Under the pieces are notes generated by a model, which did not search any database, was not told the origin of the DNA, and saw only the letters and a list, made by a program, of their open reading frames with translations. The position numbers and the translations under genes were made by a program. A DNA stretch of 64,000 bases from CAVTJX01 sp963735175 (GTDB taxonomy: Bacteria; Electryoneota; RPQS01), in the NCBI GenBank assembly GCA_963735175.1, contig CAVTJX010000008.1:62001-126000 (forward strand), written 5' to 3'. This document shows positions 46,564 to 56,070 of this stretch, one piece after another. The stretch's first letter is position 1. Each line of letters starts with the position of its first letter.

Positions 46564-47841
46564 ATGCGCCCTCTTCGCTTCATCGTTCATCGTTCATCGT
46601 TCATCGTTTTCCTGCTGCTGGCCCTCCCCGCCTTCGCGCAGAAGCTGCTCATTCCCATGGATCTCGCGCAGACGGACCATCTCAAGGCCTATGGCGTCAC
46701 GTGGATGGCCCTCAATCGCGGGCTCAAGGTCGAGTGGCTGCTCAACTATCGCGGTGGGAGCTTTCTGATGGATCTCGCGCCGGAAATCTCCAGCGAGTGC
46801 CGGCTGCGCGGCGTGCTCGCCGAAACTGTGAGCGATCCCGGCGCGATCTACAGCGAGATGGAACAGGCCAACATGGAGGTCGTGCTGCTGGAAAAGGCCA
46901 CGAAGATCGCCATCTACGCCCCGCCCGAAGTCGAAGACGGCCCGTGGGACGACGCCGTGAATCTCGCCCTCACCTATGCCGAGATTCCGTTTGATCGCGT
47001 CTACGATGAAGAGATTCTCGCCGGCAAGCTTGCCAAGTACGATTGGATCCACCTCCACCACGAAGATTTCACCGGCCAGTACGGGAAATTCTATTCCATG
47101 TATCGCGGCGCCGACTGGTATCTCAAACAGGTGCGGCAGGAAGAGACGCGGGCCCAGAAGCTGGGCTTTGCCAAGGTCTCCCAGCTCAAGCTCGCCGTAG
47201 CCCGCACGTTGCACACGTATGTGGGCGGCGGCGGCTTCATGTTTGCCATGTGCAGCGCCACCGACAGCTACGACATCGCCTTAGCCGCGCAGGAAACCGA
47301 CATCTGCGCCCCGGTCTTTGACGGTGACGGCCTCGACCCCGATTACGCCGCCAAGCTGCGCTTCGACTACGGCTTCGCCTTCCAGAATTACTCGCTGCTG
47401 ACCGACCCGATGATCTACGAGTTTTCCGACATCGACGTCAGTCCGCGCACGGGCCGCATGGATCGCGGTGACGAAGGCGATTACTTCACGCTCTTCAACT
47501 TTTCGGCCAAGTATGATCCCGTCCCCACGATGCTGACGCAGGACCACACGGCGGTGGTCAAGGGTTTCATGGGCCAGACCACGGCGTTTCACAAGCGCTT
47601 CCTCAAGCCCAGCGTTACGGTCCTCGCGCAGAACGAGGGCACGGATGAGATTAAGTACGTCTACAGCAACTATGGCAAGGGCTTCTGGGCTTACTACGGC
47701 GGCCACGACCCCGAGGACTACCGCCACCAGGTCGGCGACCCCCCCACCAACTTAGCCCTCCACAAAAACTCCCCCGGCTACCGCCTGATCCTCAACAACG
47801 TGTTATTCCCGGCAGCAAAGAAAAAAGAGCTGAAAACATAA
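46564..47841 (+). CDS. secreted conserved FCB protein (often labelled asparagine synthetase B)
   Basis: The 425-residue protein has a signal peptide (FIVFLLLALPAFAQ) encoded partly by a seven-base tandem repeat (TTCATCG, about four copies). The mature part starts LLIPMDLAQTDHLKAYGV with WLLNYRGGSFLM and HLHHEDFTGQYGKFYSMY, a pattern I know from Bacteroidetes/Rhodothermota proteins commonly labelled asparagine synthetase B. I see neither a glutaminase Cys nor the PPi-loop of true AsnB, so that label is doubtful. A class-I-glutaminase-like fold is possible. The frame is intact. Confidence 0.75.
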   Translation: MRPLRFIVHRSSFIVFLLLALPAFAQKLLIPMDLAQTDHLKAYGVTWMALNRGLKVEWLLNYRGGSFLMDLAPEISSECRLRGVLAETVSDPGAIYSEMEQANMEVVLLEKATKIAIYAPPEVEDGPWDDAVNLALTYAEIPFDRVYDEEILAGKLAKYDWIHLHHEDFTGQYGKFYSMYRGADWYLKQVRQEETRAQKLGFAKVSQLKLAVARTLHTYVGGGGFMFAMCSATDSYDIALAAQETDICAPVFDGDGLDPDYAAKLRFDYGFAFQNYSLLTDPMIYEFSDIDVSPRTGRMDRGDEGDYFTLFNFSAKYDPVPTMLTQDHTAVVKGFMGQTTAFHKRFLKPSVTVLAQNEGTDEIKYVYSNYGKGFWAYYGGHDPEDYRHQVGDPPTNLALHKNSPGYRLILNNVLFPAAKKKELKT

Positions 47842-48093
47842 ATCCGCTGTAGCGCCCGGCTCGCCGGGCTCTGATCGTCGGTCCTGTCCATGATCAAATT
47901 ACTAGAGGCGGCCTCTGGCCGTCTTTCCAATTCCATTACCTTTGTCCTCTCCGCCCCGATCCACAAATCCCCACTCCGCAGCACTAAGTAACAGCGCGGC
48001 GCGATCCGAAAACGGTGCGCCGCGCTCTTCATTTTCGTAACTTATAGCATCAATCCGCGTGGACGATTATTACCCTTATGAACAGGAGGCCGT

Positions 48094-48429
48094 ATGTTTG
48101 CCTGCCAATGGCATTTCGACATTCCCTTCGGCAAACAGTCGGAGGTGCTGAAAATCATGGAAGCGTGGGAAACCGAGATCGGTCGCGTGCCCGAAGCGCC
48201 CAAGGCCATCTCCCGGCGGTTGATGGTCGGCCATGTCGGGGTTTCGGCTTCGCACATTGTCCACGAACACCTCGTCGAAAAGCTCGAAGATTGGGAGAAT
48301 GCGCTGAAAGCCGTTGCCACGGGCCGCTTCCAGAAATTCTCCGAACAGCTCGCCCCCTTCATTGCTCCCGGCTCCCAGCACTGGATCATCTATCGCGTCC
48401 ACGGTGTCAGCACCCCGCCTCAGGCCTGA
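48094..48429 (+). CDS. hypothetical protein, possible dimeric alpha/beta-barrel
   Basis: The 111-residue protein is preceded by a good AGGAGG site. Sequence such as FDIPFGKQSEVLKIMEAWETEIGRV and ENALKAVATGRFQKFSEQLAPFIAPGSQHWIIYRV suggests a ferredoxin-like alpha/beta barrel as in NIPSNAP or EthD proteins, but I cannot name a family. It stands alone. The 252-bp gap upstream contains only repeat fragments. Confidence 0.6.
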   Translation: MFACQWHFDIPFGKQSEVLKIMEAWETEIGRVPEAPKAISRRLMVGHVGVSASHIVHEHLVEKLEDWENALKAVATGRFQKFSEQLAPFIAPGSQHWIIYRVHGVSTPPQA

Positions 48430-48646
48430 CGCCCGGCAGTCGTTCGCATCGAAAAGCCCGGGCCGTGCCGATCCCCGTCGCCACTGTCTGGGCTTTCTCA
48501 ATTCCGTTTGCGCACGTCAGAATAATGCGGGATACAGGGGTTCTACCGATAATTTTAAGATTATCAGCAGTAAAGAATAGAAAGATCAGCTTGGGCGAAG
48601 GTGCTCTGAGTTGCATTTCACCGTCAAGTTGTTTAATTATCAGATT

Positions 48647-49138
48647 ATGGAAACGACCAAACCGAAGCCGCTGCCGCATCAAACTGCCGCTGTGCGGGAC
48701 TCTGCCCTCACGCCCACGCGTGAAAACTACCTCCGCGCCCTCTACCAGCTCGGCCGCTCCGGTTCCGGTGTGCGTTTAACGGATCTTGCCAATTTGCAAG
48801 GAGTCCGTTTGCCCACCGCCCGCCACGCCGTCGATTGTCTGCGCGATGCCGGTCTGGCCGAGCAGGAAAGCTACGGCCTGATCTCGCTGACAGAGGCCGG
48901 ACGCCGCATGGGCCGCGCTATTTGCGAGCGCTTCGAATTGACGCGCAAGTTCCTGATCGAGGTCTTGGGCGTCAGTGAAAGCGTGGCCGAGCGCGAGGCC
49001 TGCATCATGGAGCATCACCTCGATGACAATACCCTCGACCGCCTCGCGGCCTTCGTGAAGCATGTGGCAAGCTGCGCCGGAACGGTCAACGCCGCCGCCT
49101 GCCTTGCCAGTCTGCGTACGGATTTTGGGAATCACTGA
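48647..49138 (+). CDS. DtxR/MntR-family metal-dependent repressor-like protein
   Basis: The 163-residue protein has the DtxR winged helix: LTPTRENYLRALYQLG, then LTDLANLQGVRLPTARHAVDCLRDAGLAEQESYGLISLTEAGRRMG. The dimerisation/metal domain has RFELTRKFLIEVLGVSESVAEREACIMEHHLDDNTLDRLAAFV, with Glu, Cys and His positions that bind Fe or Mn in the family. No transporter is next to it; the VIT1-like transporter is 35 kb away. An AT-rich leader with TTAAGATTATCAGC-like sequence lies upstream. Confidence 0.85.
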   Translation: METTKPKPLPHQTAAVRDSALTPTRENYLRALYQLGRSGSGVRLTDLANLQGVRLPTARHAVDCLRDAGLAEQESYGLISLTEAGRRMGRAICERFELTRKFLIEVLGVSESVAEREACIMEHHLDDNTLDRLAAFVKHVASCAGTVNAAACLASLRTDFGNH

Positions 49139-49195
49139 TATTAAAGTTCGTCCATTTCCCGGATCGAACTCCAACTAACCTGCAAAGGTGCAATC

Positions 49196-49645
49196 ATGCT
49201 CAAAGAGTTCAAGGCGTTCATCTTGCGCGGCAACGTGGTCGACCTCGCCGTGGGTATCATTATCGGCGCGGCCTTCGTTTCGATTGTCAATTCGCTGGTG
49301 GCGGACATCATCATGCCGCCCATCGGACTGCTGCTGGGCAACGTGGACTTCTCGAGCATTTTCTCCGTCCTGAAAGAAGGAGCCGTAGCCGGTCCCTATG
49401 CCACCCCGGCGGCGGCCAAAGCGGCGGGCGCGGTGACCATCAACTGGGGATTGTTTATCAACGCGGTTATTTCCTTCCTCATTGTGGCCTTTGCGATTTT
49501 TATGGTGATCCGGGGCTTGAATCGCTTGCAGGCGAAGGAGCAGGCCAAGCCCGAGCCGGCTCCCACCACGAAGGCCTGTCCGTTCTGTCTGTCGGCGATT
49601 CCGCTGCAGGCCACGCGCTGCCCCGCCTGTACCTCGCAACTATAG
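49196..49645 (+). CDS. mscL: large-conductance mechanosensitive channel MscL with zinc-ribbon tail
   Basis: MscL opens under membrane tension on osmotic downshock. The start MLKEFKAFILRGNVVDLAVGIIIGAAF and FVSIVNSLVADIIMPPIGLLLG are classic, and the second helix is FINAVISFLIVAFAIFMVI. After it, instead of only the usual helical bundle, the protein ends with a CPFC...CPAC zinc ribbon (residues about 127-146). Length is 149. This tail occurs in some MscL proteins of candidate phyla. Confidence 0.93.
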   Translation: MLKEFKAFILRGNVVDLAVGIIIGAAFVSIVNSLVADIIMPPIGLLLGNVDFSSIFSVLKEGAVAGPYATPAAAKAAGAVTINWGLFINAVISFLIVAFAIFMVIRGLNRLQAKEQAKPEPAPTTKACPFCLSAIPLQATRCPACTSQL

Positions 49646-49740
49646 CCAGGGTCTGAGAATAAATGAAAACCGCGGAACCCGCTCCGTACCGGTAGTTTTC
49701 CTTCCCAATCATTCCATCGAATTAGAAAGCACATCCGCTC

Positions 49741-50652
49741 ATGAACTACCACCGAATGCTCTTTACCACCGTATTGCTGCTGACTTCTGCCTCGTTGGCG
49801 GCGGCGCAAGCGGCGGGTGAAGATACCGTCGCCCTGCGGAAATGGAAAATCGCCTTTGAAGGCAATCTCGGCGTGACTCAGTCCTCCTATTCCGACAACT
49901 GGGAGGGCGGCGAAACCGGCTCGATTATCTGGGTGGCCGATTCCCGCACCACCGCCGTCCGCCGTTTCACCACCAGTTGGCTCTTCTCCAACGAGCTGAA
50001 ACTCGCCTTCGGCGAAACGCACAGCCAGAATCAACAGACTAAAAAGTGGGCGGAGCCTCAGAAATCGTCCGACCGCATCCGCTTCGATTCCATTCTGCGC
50101 CTGACCCGCGGTTGGCCGGTCGATCCCTACACGGCGGGCTCCCTCGAATCGCAGTTCTACGATCCGACTTCGGCGGTGGAAAAGCGCTACGTCAATCCCA
50201 TCGAATTGACGGAGACTGTCGGCGTCGCCCGCTATCTGCTGAATAAACCGGACAAGCAGGTCGTTACCACGCGCGTCGGCGCCGGCGCCCGGCAGCGAAT
50301 CACGCGCATGGATGATACGCTGAACATTGGCCAGAGTGTCACCGAAACCGAGTCCGACGGCGGCGCGGAATGGGTGACCGACCTCGCCATCGGTTCCGCC
50401 AAGACGCGGACGAGTTTCGTCTCCAAACTGACGCTGTTCCAGGCGCTTGTCAATAATCAGGCCAGCGACAACGACGACCGCTGGAAAGCCGTCGACCTGA
50501 ACTGGGACAATACGCTGCGCGCCAACGTGTCGCGTATCCTGCAGGTCAGCCTCGCCTGGCAACTGCTCTACGACAAGCAGCTCGCGTTGGGCGGCCGCTT
50601 CAAGGAAACCCTCGCCCTCGGCCTGACCTACAAGTTCGCCAACACGAAATAA
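49741..50652 (+). CDS. DUF3078-like outer-membrane beta-barrel protein
   Basis: The 303-residue protein has a signal peptide (MLFTTVLLLTSASLAAAQA). WKIAFEGNLGVTQSSYSDNWEGGETGSIIW is the DUF3078 N-terminal pattern of Bacteroidetes, and it continues with alternating amphipathic strands to LGLTYKFANTK, a barrel-like end. Its likely place is the outer membrane. Function is unknown. The frame is intact. Confidence 0.8.
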   Translation: MNYHRMLFTTVLLLTSASLAAAQAAGEDTVALRKWKIAFEGNLGVTQSSYSDNWEGGETGSIIWVADSRTTAVRRFTTSWLFSNELKLAFGETHSQNQQTKKWAEPQKSSDRIRFDSILRLTRGWPVDPYTAGSLESQFYDPTSAVEKRYVNPIELTETVGVARYLLNKPDKQVVTTRVGAGARQRITRMDDTLNIGQSVTETESDGGAEWVTDLAIGSAKTRTSFVSKLTLFQALVNNQASDNDDRWKAVDLNWDNTLRANVSRILQVSLAWQLLYDKQLALGGRFKETLALGLTYKFANTK

Positions 50653-50787
50653 GGGCGTTTTCGAAAATTATCCGGCCGAGCCGGGTTGGGCTTGCGACAC
50701 GACTACCGCGTGGGAAAAACGAAAACCCGGCCGGAATCCGGATTCATAGTGCGTGTGCGCTCCGCGTTGGCCGTAGCGTAGTCATCT

Positions 50788-50828
50788 CCGCAGCGGCAGG
50801 CGTTTTTTGTTTTCGCCTGCCGCTGCGG
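50788..50828. terminator. long stem-loop, possible bidirectional terminator
   Basis: A perfect 15-base stem (CCGCAGCGGCAGGCG and complement) encloses an 11-base T-rich loop. It follows the barrel gene and precedes the next by 55 bases. Without a T run after the stem its termination role is uncertain. Confidence 0.5.
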
Positions 50829-50883
50829 TTCTGTTCCGGCCGGACTCCGCCTTTCCTCCGAATCTCACCGCCGGGAATATGCC

Positions 50884-52132
50884 ATGCCGCATACCTTCCA
50901 CCGGCTCCTGCGAATTGGCGGCATCATTTTGCTTGTGCTCGTGGCCGCCACTGTCTATGTGCTTTATCGCTTGAGTCAGGCGGACGGATCCGTCCGCCTG
51001 ACCCCGGCACAGCTTGTGCATCCGTCCGGCGCACGCGAAATTGCCTCGCCCGCCGACGTGGATCCCGCTCCATTCCTCGCCTATCTAAGCGAGCGCTCCC
51101 TGCCGCCCGCGGATTACGTCGTCGAGAAGTTCCGCACGCATGACGTCGTGCTGCTCGGCGAGGCTCATCAGATCCGCGAAGACTACGCATTCATCGCGGA
51201 CCTGATCGCGCCGCTCTATCACCGCGCCGGTGTGCGCGTGCTCGCCCTCGAAGTGCTGCTCGCAGCCGCGCGCGCTGGAACTCCAGCGCCTCCTCACCGC
51301 GCCCGTCTTCGATGCGCCGCGCGTCGAGCAGATCTTTCGCGAGGACTATTTCTACTGGGGCTTCCGCGAGTATCTGGACATTCTGCGCGCCGTGTGGGCT
51401 TTCAATCGCACGCTCGCAGCGGGCGAAGCTCCTTTCACGGTCGTTGGCCTCATGCCCGCCGTCAATATCTATCATGTCGTTTGCGGCACGTGGTTTCAGA
51501 AGGCCGATGACATCCCGCGTTTGTTGAATGTCGATGCCGAGTATGCGCGGCCCATCCGCCAGGCGCTCGATAACGGGCAGAAAGTGCTCGTACAGGTCGG
51601 CTACCATCACACCTTCGTGAACTACCGGCTGGCCAAGGTGATTGATGGCCAAATGTACGGCGAATATTCCCGCCCGCGCCTCGGCAAACTTCTGCACGAT
51701 GCGTATGGCGGGCGCGTCTTCCAGATCTCCCGGCATGTGCGGCAGGATCACGCCGCCTGTTACACCACACCGCCCACCACGCCCGTCTCGCAGTTTCTCG
51801 AACAGCTCTATGTAGACCAGGGCCGCCAGCCGCTGGCCTTTGATGTTACCGGCTCACCCTTCGCCGCGCTGCGTGACACGAGCGGCATCTACTTTAAATA
51901 CCAGCCCGCGGTCACGCTGGCCGACATCGCCCAAGGCTATATCCTTGAGCGGCCGTATGCCGAATTGCATACCGTGCAGTGGCAGACGGGCTTCATCACC
52001 ACGGCCAATCTTCCCGAGCTGCGTGCCTACGCCCTCAAGCGGAAGATGATCACCCCCACCGAAGGCTTGACTCCGGCGGATCTGGAGCAACGTTTTTCCG
52101 CATTCCTCGCCAGCGGCCGCCGCTTCCTGTAA
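50884..52132 (+). CDS. EreA/ChaN-like protein, membrane-anchored (one frameshift)
   Basis: About 415 residues. An N-terminal helix (IGGIILLVLVAATVYVLYRL) anchors the protein. The motif DVVLLGEAHQIREDYAFIADLIAPLYHRAGVRVLALEVL matches the E-x-H entry of the erythromycin-esterase/ChaN/TIKI superfamily. Further conserved features are REDYFYWGFREYLDILRAV and QVGYHHTFVN. Substrate unknown; ChaN proteins bind haem, EreA hydrolyses macrolides. The frame change is near 51265, where the two halves join as alternating hydrophobic sequence. Confidence 0.68.
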
Positions 52133-52142
52133 AGGCGTCTGT

Positions 52143-52193
52143 CGCCGTGGTGACTCTTCAGCGAAGATCCGCCGAAGGCGATAGTCACCCGTC
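52143..52193. repeat. RAYT-type palindromic repeat, extended-loop variant
   Basis: The minus strand reads GACGG, GTGAC, a 29-base arm from TATCGCCTTCGGCGG to GCTGAAGA, GTCAC, CACGGCG. The same arm sequence is found in the last copy of the 57.6-kb array (57814-57838). Confidence 0.75.
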
Positions 52194-52360
52194 ATATTTC
52201 TCGTCATCCTGACGGTCTTCCGGAAGGATCTCCAGCAGCACCACTCATCGCCGACCACCGCTTCTAACTGTCGTCATCCTGACCGTCCGCGGGAAGGATC
52301 TCCGGTTCTCCGCTACTCTGACTCGGATTTCGAATTTTGAATTTCGGATTTTCCTCTTCC

Positions 52361-53675
52361 ATGTCCCGCATCTTCTGGATCGTTCTCGCCGTCGGGCTTC
52401 TGCTGCGCGTGGCGGCCATCGAATTCCGCCCCGAGACCGCCCTCGCGCGCGCACCGGACGAAGGCGAATACCTGCAACTGGCCCGCAATCTGGCCGCCGG
52501 CCACGGCTTCACGCTGACGGGTGAGCGCACCGCCTACCGCGATATTCTCTTTCCCTTCGCCGCCTCGCTTGTCATGCGCGTGTGCGGCGACTCGCCCACG
52601 CCGGTACTGTATCTACAGGCCGCGCTTTCTGTTTTCAGCGCGCTCCTGCTCTATGCCTTGGGCCGTCGCCGCTTTTCCGCGCAGGCGGCCCTCGTCATGG
52701 CCGCTATCTGGCTTGTGTATCCCGGCGCGATTATCTTCTCCGCGCTCTTCCTCACCGAAACGCTGTTTCTCTTCCTGTGGATTGCCGCCCTCGCGCTCTT
52801 CGATCGCATCGAGGCAAACGGTTACAGGGTAACCGATGCCGCGCTGGTCGGCATCACCCTCGGCCTGCTGGTGTTAACGCGCGCGGCGGGAATCGTGCTC
52901 GTCGGCGCAATGGCTCTCTATTTGCTCGTCGGGCGCGAACCCGTACTGCGAACCGCGCGCTGGAAAGCGGTGGCCGTGCTGCTGCTGGCAACGGGGATCA
53001 CCGTTCTGCCGTGGCTCGCGCGTAATTACAAAACCGTTGGCGCGTTCACGCTCAACACCAATGGTGGCATCAACCTGATCATCGGCAGCAATCCCTATGC
53101 GCAGGGGGCTTACAACTTCTCGGACGACGTGCAAGCCTTGTTGCCGCCGGATTCCGCCGGTGAAGTCGTGCGCGACCACGCTGGCATGAGCTACGCGCTT
53201 GCCTACGCCCGCGAACACCCTGCCCATACGCTGATTCTCTGTGCCCGCAAGCTCGCGCATCTTTGGTCGAGTGACATGAGCTTCTGGCTGCATTATACTC
53301 CCGGCTCTCCCGGTCAATCCCTCAGCGCCCATTTGCGTGCGTTGCCCATCGTCGCGCTGCTCGTCACCGCCCTGCCGTACATGCTGTTCGTCGTCTGGGG
53401 TGTGGCCGGACTTGTGCTCGTTACCGGCTTTCCTGCCCGTGGCCTGTATTTCTGGCAACTGGCGCTGGGAGTCGGAATTACGCTCTTAAGTTACGGCCTC
53501 GCCCGTTACCATCTGCCCTACATGCCCGCGCTGGTGGTCGGCGCGGGCGCGCTGGTGAATCAGCCCCGGGCGTGGCGGAGTCGCCGGCTGGCCGCGCCGT
53601 TTGTTCCTGTTTCTGCTCGTGTGCTTTTTCGGTGGCGTGTGGCTGTTCGAATGCCTGACCATCGCCGGAATCTAG
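52361..53675 (+). CDS. GT39-like membrane glycosyltransferase (C-terminal frameshift)
   Basis: About 438 residues with ten or more helices. The first periplasmic loop has RAPDEGEYLQLARNLAAGHGF, the D-E pair typical of PMT_2/ArnT-type enzymes using polyprenyl-linked sugars. After an extra base near 53605 the reading becomes FLFLLVCFFGGVWLFECL and stops at 53673-53675, which fits the last membrane helix; without the correction the tail is basic and non-hydrophobic. The next gene, a shorter paralogue, starts four bases downstream. Confidence 0.83.
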
Positions 53676-53679
53676 CGCG

Positions 53680-54696
53680 ATGAAGACTCTGCCGCGCATC
53701 CTCGGATTGTTCTTTGCGCTGGGTTTGTTCCTGCGCATGGTGGCGATTGGAAAACTTGCCGCCGGCTACGCCCTGTGCGTGGCTCTACGTACAGGCGTTG
53801 CTTTCCCGGCCACGGCCTTTTTCCTCTATCTGTTGGGCCGCCGCAGCTTCACTGCAAAGATTGCCATCGGCATGGCCGCCGCCTGGTGTTTCTATCCGGC
53901 GGCGATTCTCTTGACCGCGCTTCCCCGCCCCGATACCGCTCTGCTCTTCTTATGGCTGGCCGCCCTCGTAATCTACGACCAGCTCGAAGCCCGGCAATTC
54001 CGTTTGATCTGGGCCATCGCTTTGGGCGGGATCCTCGGCCTGGCGATCCTCGTGGCTCCCGTCGCGGTGGTGCTGGCGGCGTCAGTGCTCACCTATATCG
54101 GTTTGATACGCTACGAGGCGCCCGCGGCTTTGCGATGGCGAGCCGTGGCCGCCGCCTTCAGTGTCTGCCTGCTGCTCGTGTTGCCCGCGCGATTTGCCAA
54201 GTTGCCCCCCCTGTTCCCGCCGCGAGCCGTGGACGCCGTTTCGCAATTGGCCGGGAAGCCTTCCGGCACAGTTTTGGCTCGGCTGTTGCAAACGGACGCG
54301 CGATTGTGGATTGATTCCCGTCCGGCTGCTACTGCATCGGGCGCGATTCAACCGGCGCCCTCGGCTTCGCCCTGGATGCTGGCGATCATGGCTGTGCCTT
54401 ACATGCTGATTGTCGGTCTCGGCGTCTCGGGCTTCTACCTCGTGCGGCGCTTCCCCGAGCGCGGCCTCTTCCTTCTGCAAATCTTTTATGGTATCGTGTG
54501 GCTGCGAGCGCCCGCTGAGCTGGGCAGCCTTGGCCATTTCCCGTATATGCCTGCGCTGGTCGTCGGCGCGGCTTCGCTCGTGCGGTCGCCCGTCTGGCGC
54601 AGCGTCCCCCCGTGGCGGCGGTTGTTCTTGCTATGGACATTGGGCATGCTCGTTGGAATCTGGCTGAACGAGGCGCTGACGCTCGTCGGCTGGTGA
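53680..54696 (+). CDS. degenerate GT39-like paralogue lacking the catalytic loop
   Basis: The 338-residue protein aligns with the preceding gene from residue 1 (RILGLFFALGLFLRMVAIGKL) but then jumps to a position about 70 residues further on (LYLLGRRSFTAKIAIGMAAAWCFYPAAILLTAL), so the acidic catalytic loop with the DEGEY segment is absent. The C-terminal part (PYMLIVGLGVSGFYLVRRFPERGLFLLQ ... FPYMPALVVGA) is well preserved. It is either an inactive paralogue or a deletion product; the frame is intact. Confidence 0.78.
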   Translation: MKTLPRILGLFFALGLFLRMVAIGKLAAGYALCVALRTGVAFPATAFFLYLLGRRSFTAKIAIGMAAAWCFYPAAILLTALPRPDTALLFLWLAALVIYDQLEARQFRLIWAIALGGILGLAILVAPVAVVLAASVLTYIGLIRYEAPAALRWRAVAAAFSVCLLLVLPARFAKLPPLFPPRAVDAVSQLAGKPSGTVLARLLQTDARLWIDSRPAATASGAIQPAPSASPWMLAIMAVPYMLIVGLGVSGFYLVRRFPERGLFLLQIFYGIVWLRAPAELGSLGHFPYMPALVVGAASLVRSPVWRSVPPWRRLFLLWTLGMLVGIWLNEALTLVGW

Positions 54697-54709
54697 GACC
54701 CCCATCAGT

Positions 54710-54741
54710 AAACGGGACAGGCTCGAAAGCCTGTCCCGTTT
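54710..54741. terminator. bidirectional intrinsic terminator
   Basis: A perfect 14-base stem (AAACGGGACAGGCT and complement) with CGAA tetraloop, flanked by A and T runs, between convergent genes. Confidence 0.88.
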
Positions 54742-54768
54742 GCATTGCGGTATGAAATGAAATCCGGG

Positions 54769-56070
54769 TTACGCCGTGGCCGGAATGGAAACCATCTTCT
54801 TCGGCTCCGTGGCGGCTAAAGCGCGGCCGAGGTCGTTCAGGATGTCGTCGACGTCCTCGATGCCGATCGAGAGGCGGATCAGACCGTCGCCGATGCCGAT
54901 CTTGGCGCGCGCTTCCGGGGCCACGCTGGCGTGGGTCATCGAGGCTGGATGCTGGATTAGCGAATCGACGCAGCCGAGGCTGACGGCGAGGCTGAAGACG
55001 TGCACGTGATTCATCACCGCCTGCGCCGCCTTGTAGCCGCCCTTCACGTCGAAGCTGACCATGCCGCCGAAGCCGCGCATCTGCTTTTTCGCCAGCGCAA
55101 ATTGCGGGTGCGACTCGAGACCCGGGAAGTACACGCGCTCGACCTGCGGATGCTTATCGAGGTAGCGGGCCACGGCCATCGCGTTCTGGCAGTGCTTGTC
55201 CATGCGGATCGGCAGCGTTTTCATGCCGAGGTTCAGCAGCCAGCAGTCGAAGGGCGAGGGATTGGGGCCGTGATCCTTCATGATCTTGTAGAGCGCGTCC
55301 TTGATCCAATCGTGCCGCGTGACCAGCGCGCCGCCGACGATCGTGCCGTGTCCGCTGAGGTACTTCGTCGTCGAGTGCATGATCACGTCCGCGCCGAGGC
55401 TGAGCGGGTTCTGCAGGTACGGCGTGGCGAAGGTGTTGTCGACACAGACGACGATTTCGGGATTGACGGCGCGCACGATCTTGCACGCCTCGGCGATGTC
55501 CGTTAAATCGAGGTTCGGATTCGTCGGCGTTTCGAAAAACAGCATCCGGGCCTTGGGATGGGCCTTGATCGCCCGTTCCAGCTCGTCCAGCTTGCTCGTG
55601 TTCACGTAGATGTTCTTCACGCCGTAGCGGGTCAGCGCGTCGTTGAAGAAATGGTCCGTCGAGCCGTAGAGCACGTCGCCGCGCAGCATCACGTCACCGG
55701 GGGACAACAGTGCGTAAGCCAGGGTCGAAGTCGCGCCCATGCCCGAGGAAAAGAGCAGCGATGAGACGCGCACGTTTTCGGGATCGGCGAGCTTCACGTC
55801 GCGCCCTTCGAGGGCATTCAGCTTGGCTTCGGCCACCACCACGGTGGGGTTGCCCATGCGGGTGTAGACGAACCCTTCGCGCTTCTGCGCGAACAGATCC
55901 GCGCCCTCTTCGGCGTCGTCGAAGATAAAGGTCGAGGTCTGGAAAATGGCGTTGGTGTGCGCTTTCGACTTTGGCTGAGCGACCTTCTCGCCCGCGTGCA
56001 GACAGCGGGTGGAGAAGCCGCAATCGAGATAAAACATCTCAATCGCGTCTTTGCGTTTGGAATCTTCCAT
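54769..56070 (-). CDS. PLP-dependent Cys/Met metabolism (transsulfuration) enzyme
   Basis: The 433-residue protein belongs to the Cys/Met metabolism PLP family (cystathionine gamma-synthase/lyase, methionine gamma-lyase, O-acetylhomoserine sulfhydrylase). STRCLHAGEK, IFQTSTFIF, YTRMGNPT, ETPTNPNLDLTDI, VDNTFATPYLQNP and the PLP lysine in HSTTKYLSGHGTIVGG are visible, as is SLGCVDSLIQHPASMTH. The residue matching the active-site Cys of methionine gamma-lyase appears to be Ser (LYGSTDHFF), so the exact reaction is open. No methionine operon or riboswitch is seen upstream. Confidence 0.92.
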   Translation of the reverse strand: MEDSKRKDAIEMFYLDCGFSTRCLHAGEKVAQPKSKAHTNAIFQTSTFIFDDAEEGADLFAQKREGFVYTRMGNPTVVVAEAKLNALEGRDVKLADPENVRVSSLLFSSGMGATSTLAYALLSPGDVMLRGDVLYGSTDHFFNDALTRYGVKNIYVNTSKLDELERAIKAHPKARMLFFETPTNPNLDLTDIAEACKIVRAVNPEIVVCVDNTFATPYLQNPLSLGADVIMHSTTKYLSGHGTIVGGALVTRHDWIKDALYKIMKDHGPNPSPFDCWLLNLGMKTLPIRMDKHCQNAMAVARYLDKHPQVERVYFPGLESHPQFALAKKQMRGFGGMVSFDVKGGYKAAQAVMNHVHVFSLAVSLGCVDSLIQHPASMTHASVAPEARAKIGIGDGLIRLSIGIEDVDDILNDLGRALAATEPKKMVSIPATA

